Shown: one piece after another, positions 10,965 to 18,292 of the stretch
Layout: each line of letters starts with the position of its first letter
Position numbering within the stretch: position 1 is the first letter of the stretch
Source: Acrasis kona
Taxonomy: Eukaryota; Heterolobosea; Eutetramitea; Acrasida; Acrasidae
Direction: 5' to 3'
Length of the DNA: 37,601 bases
NCBI GenBank assembly: GCA_026419775.2
Contig: JAOPGA020000330.1
Coordinates: forward strand, 1-37,601
Notes under the pieces: generated by a model
What the model saw: only the letters and a program-made list of their open reading frames with translations
What the model was told of the DNA's origin: nothing
Databases searched by the model: none
Position numbers and translations under genes: made by a program

Positions 10965-11160
10965 TTAATTTGTAAATATTTTTGATTCCTTATTCTGAAT
11001 TTGTGACAGTTGTTTTAGTGCGGCTTGGTGTTGTTGTTTCATATCTTGATATATCTAAAGTAATTTTGTAATTTATTTTCTTGAAACACGCCCTTAGAGT
11101 GGTCCTCTTCATCTGATGTTTGTCGATTATTATTAGATGATTGTAAAACTTTAATTGAAG
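10965..11160 (-). CDS. Possible 3' part of a small unknown gene
   Basis: Minus-strand codons at 10965-11054 encode a Gln-rich helix (KQQHQAALKQLSQIQNKESK) ending at TAA. A 35-nt GT-AG segment (11055-11089) would join them in phase to an upstream exon with LQSSNNNRQTSDEEDHSKG. No start codon or first exon could be found before the divergent RBR gene, and the donor (GTGTTT) is weak. This may be a small gene squeezed between two plus-strand genes, or chance. Apart from it the 10896-11255 gap holds only a TATA-like TTTATAAA near 11240. Confidence 0.22.
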
Positions 11161-11255
11161 TCTGCAAGGAAGTTCAGCCGAACAAGAATTATATTTCCAT
11201 GATGGGGATCTTTTTATTGGAGGCTGCAATATCTCGGTATTTATAAACTAAAATT

Positions 11256-12113
11256 ATGCGACAGGAGGACCAGAATCATAAGCATCGCGATATAATTGTC
11301 GAAGAAACGTCCCTCATTTTCAAACTCCTTGAAAATACAGACAGATCGACATGCTGTTATGATCTTAATGAATCCCCTAAAGACCTTATGGATAACAAAG
11401 AGACAAGAAGGAAGTGCGTCGAACTCACTCGGAATCTGAACAAAACCCTCCCTAGCCTTTACAAGAACAAAGTCTCCAGCAAATATATAGATCGCCTACT
11501 CCTAATTAATTTGGAGTGCTATGATCTTGTATATAGACATAACGTAGATATAATGAAGACATGTGGGGTCTGTTTAGTTAACAAACACCGGAATTCCTTC
11601 TTCGACTGTCCAAATACAAAGTGTACACAAAACATTTGTTTGGATTGTTTAAGGTCAAGCATACTTTCAAACAAAGCACCTCAGTGCTGCTTTTGTCGAA
11701 GTCCTCTACCATCTCAAATTGTGGAAAATGTTACAACATTTGAAGAGAGGATGGTCTTTGCTAATTCCCCCTTCAGGAAGGTCGAGTGCTGTGGTTGCAA
11801 GAAGCATCAGATTATTAACGTTGAATTAAATGGTACTAAAAGTTTTTTCTGCCTCAAGTGCAAAAAACAAACATGCATCAGCCACCAAAAAAAAATAGAC
11901 AAGTATAAAGGGTGCAGTATTTGTACAAGTGACCGTACTTTAAATGAACAATTATCAACAGCTTTGGTAGACACGATGAAAAAGTGCCCAGGTTGTGAAG
12001 TTCCTACTGAGAAAAATGGTGGATGTGACCACATGAATTGCTATAACTGCCAATTAGATTATTGCTGGCATTGTGGTAAATCTTGTCATTGTGGTGTATT
12101 ACGCATGTACTAA
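11256..12113 (+). CDS. RBR (RING-between-RING) E3 ubiquitin ligase
   Basis: A 285-residue single-exon protein. The N-terminal ~100 residues are helical and unassigned. RING1 has Cys at 103, 106, 118, 123, 128, 131, 144/145 and 147. An IBR-like zinc domain follows (Cys 178-223). RING2 begins CPGC at 244-247 and holds the family signature [12 protein letters not shown], in which C257 aligns with the catalytic cysteine that accepts ubiquitin in Parkin. The RBR order is complete but compact, and I see no ubiquitin-like domain or other targeting module. RBR ligases transfer ubiquitin through a cysteine thioester. Substrate unknown. An AATAAA lies at 12157-12162. Confidence 0.88.
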   Translation: MRQEDQNHKHRDIIVEETSLIFKLLENTDRSTCCYDLNESPKDLMDNKETRRKCVELTRNLNKTLPSLYKNKVSSKYIDRLLLINLECYDLVYRHNVDIMKTCGVCLVNKHRNSFFDCPNTKCTQNICLDCLRSSILSNKAPQCCFCRSPLPSQIVENVTTFEERMVFANSPFRKVECCGCKKHQIINVELNGTKSFFCLKCKKQTCISHQKKIDKYKGCSICTSDRTLNEQLSTALVDTMKKCPGCEVPTEKNGGCDHMNCYNCQLDYCWHCGKSCHCGVLRMY

Positions 12114-12219
12114 TGAATTTTGTACAAAATTATATTGTGTATAGTTGTTTTATCAAAATAAATACGTTGTTGCTAATATTCATGTGTTCAATTAAACTTT
12201 AAAGACCGTTGTACTTGCA

Positions 12220-12227
12220 TTTGGCGC
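12220..12227 (+). promoter_or_regulatory. E2F-like site upstream of the RsmE gene
   Basis: An exact TTTGGCGC in the 214-bp gap between the RBR and RsmE genes, 100 nt before the RsmE ATG. It matches the E2F/DP consensus TTTSGCGS. Confidence 0.35.
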
Positions 12228-12327
12228 TCAATTCGGATTGCGTTGCTGGATTGGCTGAGAATTATAAAGTGCTTCCATGTTCTCGATATTTGTAACACAC
12301 AACCCATTCGGTGTATGAAGCAACCAA

Positions 12328-13116
12328 ATGTCAAAAGTAGTGGATAACAAACACATATTCTCTTTTCGTTCCTCAGGACTAAAATCTTTTTTGATAAATG
12401 GATCTACAAGCAACAAGATAGATCCAAACGGAGATGACATTGAGATTGGATTGGATAAAACCTTGACAAATAGACTGATCACTGTCCTTAGAATGAAATC
12501 AGGATCAGTTATAGAACTTTTTGACGACGAAGTTAGATGCACGGCCGTCATAAACATCATCAATAGGCAACTGTTTGTAGCTATTTCACCAAAAACAATT
12601 CGAAATATTGATCCATTGATGCCTGAAGTGAATTTGCATTTTGGTCTATTGAAAACAAGGGAGTCTAACGAAAGCGTTTTAGAGAGTTGTACTTTATTCG
12701 GAGTTTGCAACATCTTCCCTATTCTATCAGATAAAAGTCAAGGAGAGTGGAATACAAAAAAAGATCGCTACATGAATGTTCTAACTGCGGCGATGGAGCA
12801 ATCTAAACAATACAAGATGCCATCAATTCATGAACCCAAAACATTTAATGACTGGTCCAGATCGTTCAAGCATACTGCCACATCAACAAACATGTTTTGC
12901 GATTTTGATGAGCAGTCCATTCCAATCTCTCAGGTCCCGATACACCCACAAAATCAAATAAACATTCTTGTTGGACCAGAAGGTGATTTTACTAATCGTG
13001 AAAAACACAAAATTCTTTCACTAGGGTTTAATAGAACAATGTTGTCGAGCATATCTGTACTTCGGTCAACGGAGGCTATCAAGTTAGCTCTTGGCTTTGT
13101 TAGATGTGTTCGATGA
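12328..13116 (+). CDS. RsmE-type rRNA (uracil-N3) methyltransferase
   Basis: A 262-residue SPOUT-fold protein of the RsmE family, which methylates N3 of U1498 (E. coli numbering) in bacterial 16S rRNA. Diagnostic pieces are the PUA-like LITVLRMKSGSVIELFDDE, the central LHFGLLKTRESNESVLESCT, and the C-terminal AdoMet knot with ILVGPEGDFTNREKHKILSL and LRSTEAIKLALGF. Length is close to bacterial RsmE (about 243). The likely substrate is organellar small-subunit rRNA. No clear presequence follows the chosen ATG at 12328. An out-of-frame ATG at 12278 opens MFSIFVTHNPF and could be a first exon, but no intron of the usual 38-42 nt joins it. Confidence 0.85.
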   Translation: MSKVVDNKHIFSFRSSGLKSFLINGSTSNKIDPNGDDIEIGLDKTLTNRLITVLRMKSGSVIELFDDEVRCTAVINIINRQLFVAISPKTIRNIDPLMPEVNLHFGLLKTRESNESVLESCTLFGVCNIFPILSDKSQGEWNTKKDRYMNVLTAAMEQSKQYKMPSIHEPKTFNDWSRSFKHTATSTNMFCDFDEQSIPISQVPIHPQNQINILVGPEGDFTNREKHKILSLGFNRTMLSSISVLRSTEAIKLALGFVRCVR

Positions 13117-13482
13117 GGTATAATAGAACTTTTAAAATAAATCTTACTTTACTATTGCCTTTCTGTCGTTCTTTGATTAACAAGAACAATATGCGATGAA
13201 CTACAACAAATGTTTGGAACTACATTGTTGAATGTTTTACAGTAGATCGTACGGTTAATCGGTACAGTACCAAATGAAGGCTGAGGATGAGGATTCGTTC
13301 ACTTTCCCAATAAATTATCTCTATTATCATCGTTCTATGTTTATCCTGTATCATCTCATTTTTAAATATAGATGCAGTCAACCTGTCGTAGGAATTAATA
13401 ATTGGACAATTTTGAAGGGGATAAGATATATCCGGTGTCTCCATTTATTGAGACCTTGCTAAAACAAAATCAAGTTGCAATA
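13117..13482. other. Gap upstream of the HAD phosphatase gene, perhaps with a 5' exon
   Basis: The plus strand holds an ATG at 13274 followed by an acidic frame (MKAEDEDSFTFPINYL). A 41-nt GT-AG segment (13377-13417) would splice it in phase to codons upstream of the phosphatase ATG, but its donor (GTCAAC) is poor. Otherwise I see nothing besides promoter-like AT-rich sequence. Confidence 0.3.
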
Positions 13483-14403
13483 ATGAGCATTGCAGGCAAA
13501 AGACAAACAAGAGAAGAATGCACCACTACTAACAATAAAATAGTTTCAGAAGAGGTCCCATCAGACCAGCTCGAGCCCTCTAGGAAGAAAATAAGGATAG
13601 AGCCAATGACGCCACAAGAAGACAAACCATTCATAGACGCGCCTGTACCACCACATGACCATGACAACCATGATAATGACAAATACCAATATGATTTGTC
13701 ACACGACATCGCTTTTAGTGTCAAAGTTATAAAAATGTTGTCTTCTGCAAAAAAGAACCCCAAACCAATAATACCACTGTCATGCTGTAAAAAAAAGATA
13801 TTGGTGTTAGATTTGGATGAAACTCTTGTTTATAATAGCCATGGTACTTGTCCCAAAAGTGACTTTAATTACCAAGTATTCCACGAAGGACTCATCTATG
13901 ATTTCAATTGTAGACTTCGTCCTCATCTGTATGAGTTTCTAGAGGAAGTCAGCAAGGATTGGATTCTCATCACGTGGACGGCTTCCATGCAGAAAGTAGC
14001 TGAACCATTGATAAACTATATTGATCCTAAAAGAAAGTACCTAACGTAAGTAGTAGTATTTCCATCACACAAAGTTTACATTAACAGACATGTATTATAT
14101 AGAGACTCTTGTTTAAACCTCAAAGGTGCGTATATCAAAGATTTACAAGTCTTTGGACGGGACATGAAGGATGTCATTATTTTGGACAACAACCCCCTTA
14201 CTTTTACAATCAATCCATCTAACGGAGTACCCATCTTGTCGTGGTATGGAGAACAAAAGGAAGACGATGCGCTCACATCAGTTTTGGCATTTTTCAAGAA
14301 GCTTTCGCAAGCTGAGGATGTTAGGCCCATAATAGACTCGAGATTTGGTTTTTTAGACAAAATTAATGACATGACTAACACAACAGAGCTGTCTAAGGAA
14401 TGA
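13483..14403 (+). CDS. SCP/FCP-type HAD phosphatase, 2 exons
   Basis: Exons 13483-14045 and 14088-14403 around a 42-nt intron with donor GTAAGT and acceptor TTAACAG; 292 residues. The catalytic HAD motif DLDETLV (codons from 13810) sits in ILVLDLDETLVYNSHGTCPK; the first Asp is the nucleophile. It is followed by RLRPHLYEFLEEV, ILITWTASMQ and, across the splice, HVLYRDSCLNLKGAYIKDL, then RDMKDVIILDNNP. This is the order of small C-terminal-domain phosphatases and Dullard, which dephosphorylate Ser/Thr in the RNA polymerase II tail or in lipin-type targets. The N-terminal ~100 residues are disordered and His/Asp-rich. The start is uncertain: the frame stays open upstream to 13402. It ends 5 nt before the convergent gene. 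Confidence 0.85.
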
Positions 14404-14408
14404 ATTTG

Positions 14409-14936
14409 TTATTTTATTGGATTTGTTCCGACGCAAAACATGTTGCCACCGTCCATCTCTCTTTTAAATTTGGACTTTAAATTTGAGGGTGTTAGTGACC
14501 GTGATTGTATTTTTGAATAAATTGATGTTTTATGGTTATCAACAACTTCTACTATTGATACAGAGTGAGCCCTAGTGAACGGAGAGCTATTTTTATGTTT
14601 GTTAATGTTTAGCGGGGGTAAATTGGATGGTATATTGAAGGGGTACTGTGCTATTGCTCTGTTGGACCCATCTACTGTAAGAAAAGCGTCTGAGAATACT
14701 GATGGCATATGAATACTTGATAGTCTTTGTCCACTCTCTCTATGGTTACGAAGTGTAAACAATTGAGTGTTTTGTGGTTGTTGAATGTATGATGTATCTG
14801 TTGAGAATGTATGTTTTAATAGTGACCTCCTCGTGACTCTAGTTGATGGCTGTTGGTACTCGAATATTGTTGTGTCGTTCTTTATCGACGGCACTAAAGC
14901 CATTGGAGAGTGAACGACTGTAAGCGGCGCAGTCAT
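14409..14936 (-). CDS. Unknown 175-residue protein
   Basis: A single frame of 175 codons, starting at the ATG at 14934-14936. It is Ser/Asn/Pro-rich with little predicted fold. The very C-terminus (KREMDGGNMFCVGTNPIK) looks more constrained than the rest. AATAAA is embedded in the last codons just before the stop. It converges on the phosphatase gene (5-nt gap) and diverges from the XAP5 gene (49-nt gap), so both its ends are shared with neighbours. I do not recognise a family. Confidence 0.6.
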   Translation of the reverse strand: MTAPLTVVHSPMALVPSIKNDTTIFEYQQPSTRVTRRSLLKHTFSTDTSYIQQPQNTQLFTLRNHRESGQRLSSIHMPSVFSDAFLTVDGSNRAIAQYPFNIPSNLPPLNINKHKNSSPFTRAHSVSIVEVVDNHKTSIYSKIQSRSLTPSNLKSKFKREMDGGNMFCVGTNPIK

Positions 14937-14985
14937 CCTTTTCTGTTGTAATAGCGATTAGATATATTCCAACATTCAAAAAGGA
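14937..14985. promoter_or_regulatory. 49-bp bidirectional promoter
   Basis: Only 49 bp separate the start codons of two divergent genes, the unknown 175-residue protein and XAP5. A GATATATT near the middle (14961-14968) is the only TATA-like element. 5' UTRs must be extremely short or overlap. Confidence 0.5.
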
Positions 14986-16135
14986 ATGTCTGACTACAAG
15001 GGAAGCACTTCACAAGATAGAGTACTAATACTGGAGAGGGAGCGTGAAAGAGAACGAAACAGGTTGAAGGAATTGGAAAATAAAATTAGAAGTGAAGCAG
15101 AGAAGAATCAAGTCGCAAACTTTCAATCGAAATTTTCGGTAAACACCAGTAGTGTCGAGGAACAGTTAAAAAGAGACACTATCGGATTAGTCACATTAGA
15201 CGAATTTACAAAAAGGAAAAATGAGATTATACAAGAGGAAAAGAAGCGCATTAATGTGAGTGTTAAATCTAGGAATAGTTTAACACGAAGATAGGCTACC
15301 AACAGCGATAAAAAAAAGCAACAAAAGAGGGCTATCGAGACATCAACACTTTCCTTTGGTGATGATCTTGAGGAAGAAATAGTACCGAAAAAAAAGAAGA
15401 TTAAAAATGACGCCACACAGAATGGTGAAGATTCAAAAACAACAGAGTAAAGCAATAATTTTACAGGACCAAGTAGTTGACGTTGTAGAAAAATAAAAAG
15501 AGGCATCATGAAGAACCCAAACATTGATACATCTTTCCTTCCTGATAAATTAAAAGAAGAACAGGAGAGGAATGAGAGAGAAGCCCTACGCAAGCAATAT
15601 CTTGAAGAACAAGAAAGAATCAAAGAGCAGCCCATAGACATTACCTATTCATACTGGGATGGAACAGGTCACAGAGGCGTGAGTTGTTACTTCTTTGATG
15701 TATTAATTGCAGGTGTGTAGGTGTGTAACTGTAAGAAAGGTACATCCGTGGAGGGATTCTTATACAAGGTACAGCAGGATTGGAAGGAGTTGAAGCGCAT
15801 ATCCGTCGGCGACTTGATGTTTGTGAAGGAGGACATTATCATACCGCACCACTATACATTTTATGATCTCATAGGTATGCACTCACGACCAGTCAATAAT
15901 CTAATTTTGGATAGTTACAAAAGCAAGAGGAAAGAGTGGACCATTGTTTACTTTTGAAGTTCAAGAAGACGTTAGAGCTGTTACTGACACCTCCATAGAG
16001 ACGGAGGAATCTCATGCAGGGAAAGTTGTGGATCGCAGATGGTACAATAGAAACAAACATTTATTTCCGTACAATAGGTGGGAAGTTTATGACCCCAAGA
16101 AGGACTATGGAAAGTACAGTTACGGATCCAAATAA
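14986..16135 (+). CDS. FAM50: XAP5/FAM50 family nuclear protein, 5 exons
   Basis: Exons 14986-15255, 15295-15446, 15489-15678, 15721-15874 and 15915-16135; introns of 39, 42, 42 and 40 nt; 328 residues, in phase throughout. The N-terminus is a charged helix ([20 protein letters not shown]). The conserved XAP5 core follows: [53 protein letters not shown], and after the last splice [19 protein letters not shown], then [20 protein letters not shown]. The family (FAM50A in animals, XCT in plants) is nuclear and linked to the spliceosome and transcription. In introns 2 and 3 an earlier good acceptor (TTTTACAG, ATTGCAG) must be skipped to keep frame. AATAAA overlaps the stop (16131-16136). Confidence 0.93.
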
Positions 16136-16189
16136 AAATGTTTAATTTTTTAGAATGAGCACAAAAAGATTAATTGTTCAAAATATATT

Positions 16190-17161
16190 TTATGGTTCAC
16201 TAATTGTGGTCATGTTTTGACAGCGACAGTTATGCTTGTTGAATTCCATGTGCTTCGCTATTTGAATTTGCATTTGGTCAATGTCTTCGTATAGCTCCAT
16301 AATCTTCTTTTTGTGGTTGTTTCTAATGTACTCACATTGTTCTCTCAAAAATTTGATTTCCTTTTCCAGTTCAATTTTGTTGGAATGGTACTTGTCTGTG
16401 ACAATGCACAAATTGTCGCCCATTTGTCTGACTTGTTGCTGCAATTGTAGGATTTTCAATGATTGTTTATCGACTTGTTCTTGCAGTAGTCTGTTTTGTC
16501 TTCCAACATCTTGTATTACTTTTTGACCATTGTTGGAGGATTGTACTGCGTTGGTTATGATTGAATCCAAATTACGCCAATTAGCGATTAGTTTGAGTTC
16601 TTGCTCTTCTTTTAGGTCTGGATCTATAACGTCTGTTGGAATCATATGCGTTATTTTCAACATTTGTTGAAGTGCATTCGTCACATGTAGTTCTACTCTA
16701 TTGGCGATGTCGTTTGTTTTGTATAATGCATTTGTTGGTAGTTGAGTGCTTAAAGGTTTTGTTGGATAGATGGAAGGTCGTAGAGATGTGAGTGATGTAG
16801 AGAACGATTTTTTAGTATTTTTTAGAGGTATTTTTGGAGGTGTGTTAGGGTTTAGAAGTCTAATTGTAGTTGACATCGGTGGAGGTGGTCTCGCTAGATC
16901 GACATTTGGTTTGATCGTAATTGGTGCATTGCGAGCAGAGCTGTGTGAGTTGAGAGATGGTGTGTTAATAGGTTTTGATATAAGATAGGGCACAGGCGTT
17001 ACAGCAGGTGAAAGTGTTTTTGGGACAATGTTTGTTGGAGCACCTAAAGTTTTGTTGTCACTGCGTCTAAAAATATTATTTATGAAAGTCTTTCTCGGTT
17101 CTGTTTGACCAATGGGTACAAAGCTTTTTTTATTAGAAACAGATGACTGACTGAGGTGCAT
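16190..17161 (-). CDS. Unknown protein with C-terminal coiled coil
   Basis: A 323-residue frame starting at the ATG at 17159-17161; the frame runs six codons further up without an ATG. The first ~150 residues are Ser/Thr/Pro-rich and basic (ARPPPPMSTTIRLLNPN). Residues ~155-315 are helical with a clear coiled coil (QNRLLQEQVDKQSLKILQLQ), and the end carries His/Cys (KHNCRCQ). No enzymatic motif. It converges on XAP5 (54-nt gap). It could be a structural or centrosome-type protein, but no family is recognised. Confidence 0.7.
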   Translation of the reverse strand: MHLSQSSVSNKKSFVPIGQTEPRKTFINNIFRRSDNKTLGAPTNIVPKTLSPAVTPVPYLISKPINTPSLNSHSSARNAPITIKPNVDLARPPPPMSTTIRLLNPNTPPKIPLKNTKKSFSTSLTSLRPSIYPTKPLSTQLPTNALYKTNDIANRVELHVTNALQQMLKITHMIPTDVIDPDLKEEQELKLIANWRNLDSIITNAVQSSNNGQKVIQDVGRQNRLLQEQVDKQSLKILQLQQQVRQMGDNLCIVTDKYHSNKIELEKEIKFLREQCEYIRNNHKKKIMELYEDIDQMQIQIAKHMEFNKHNCRCQNMTTISEP

Positions 17162-17412
17162 TCTGCAATTTTTATTCAATACTTGTTTGTTAGTTGTTTA
17201 TTTAAAACGCGAATAAGCGAACTACCGAATCGAATTAATTACACATAACACCATAAAGGGATTACTATGCGAATCGAAAACTAAAAAGTAGTGAATTTCT
17301 ATTGAACAATGGTTAATGGTACTATTAGCAAATAACGAAATGTGCACAAGCAGTGTTGATGTTCAAGATCACAAAGATGCTACATCTGTTAGAAAGAGAC
17401 ACTATGCAATGA

Positions 17413-18175
17413 ATGTTGAGTGTGTTTCTCCAAGTTGAAGTTTTGATTACTCTTGAGTTCCATTTCTATGAACTAAATTTTACTTTTTGTAAAAGTTCAA
17501 CAACGAACTAAAAGAACATGTTCTCAAGTATCCCAAACATCACACTTACCATTCTCACCGTGCATTCAAATCGATGACAATGTAGTTAATTTATTGCAGT
17601 GCTCAGATTTGTTCGTCGGAAAAGAAGTCATAATAACAGAAAAATTGGATGGTGGAAATTGTCAACTGTATCAAGGGCGTGTATATGCCCGTACATGCAA
17701 AAATGAGGCCACACACCAAAGCTTTTCTGGAATAAAGAGTATATACGCTCAAATCAAATACCTGATACCGAACAACCTCGCTCTTTTTGGAGAGAACATG
17801 CTCGGCATTCATTCAATAGAATACAACAACCTTAAGTCGTTTTTTTACCTTTTCTCAATCTTGGAAGGCGGAACTAGATGGTTGGGCTGGGATGAAATTG
17901 TTGATATTGCAGAAGAAATTGGAGTGCCACACGTACCATTATTGTTTAGAGGTACATTCAATAGTTCAGAAGAAATTCAATTTTGGATGGATGAGCACAT
18001 TACAAAAAATAGTCAAGTCGGGAGTAATACAGGCCCTGAAGGTTTTGTCATTAGAACTGTTGACGGATGTGATGTCAACGACTTTGAAGGAAGTATCGCA
18101 AAATATGTACGCAAAAACCATGTGCAGACTGGAGTTGATTGGAAAAGGACGTGGAAGGCGGCCAAAATAAAATGA
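17413..18175 (+). CDS. Rnl2-like RNA ligase, 2 exons
   Basis: Exons 17413-17488 and 17529-18175 around a 40-nt intron (donor GTAAAA, acceptor TTCTCAAG); 240 residues. Nucleotidyltransferase motif I is EKLDGGN with the adenylated lysine codon at 17642-17644; motif III-like LFGENMLGIHSIEY, motif IV GPEGFVIR and motif V AKYVRKNHV follow in order. The region before motif I (TSHLPFSPCIQIDDNVV) matches the usual N-terminus of small Rnl2-family RNA ligases. These enzymes seal 3'-OH/5'-phosphate RNA nicks in an ATP-dependent reaction. No C-terminal accessory domain is present. The first exon is inferred from phase and intron size; an alternative frame from ATG 17340 joins through a 62-nt intron. Confidence 0.82.
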
Positions 18176-18279
18176 ACAATACAGACACTCACATAACATT
18201 TTGCGGAGCATGTTACGTCCGGAGCGATGCTATTAGAAATTATGAACAGTATTGTGCATTATTAAACCAATTATACAAT

Positions 18280-18285
18280 TTTATT
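18280..18285 (-). terminator. AATAAA 7 nt past the kinesin stop
   Basis: TTTATT on the plus strand is AATAAA for the minus-strand kinesin gene, only 7 nt beyond its stop codon (18293-18295), showing how short 3' UTRs are here. Confidence 0.55.
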
Positions 18286-18292
18286 CCTACAA

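Noticed and set aside
10990-11229. 79-codon minus-strand frame starting MQPPIKRSPSWKYNSC
   Set aside because: It begins with TTG, lacks an ATG, and the better coding signal in the same place is in another frame.
17340-17433. Alternative first exon of the RNA ligase from ATG 17340 (or 17316)
   Set aside because: It joins in phase only through a 62-nt or longer intron; the ATG 17413 model uses a 40-nt intron like the others here. Not fully excluded.
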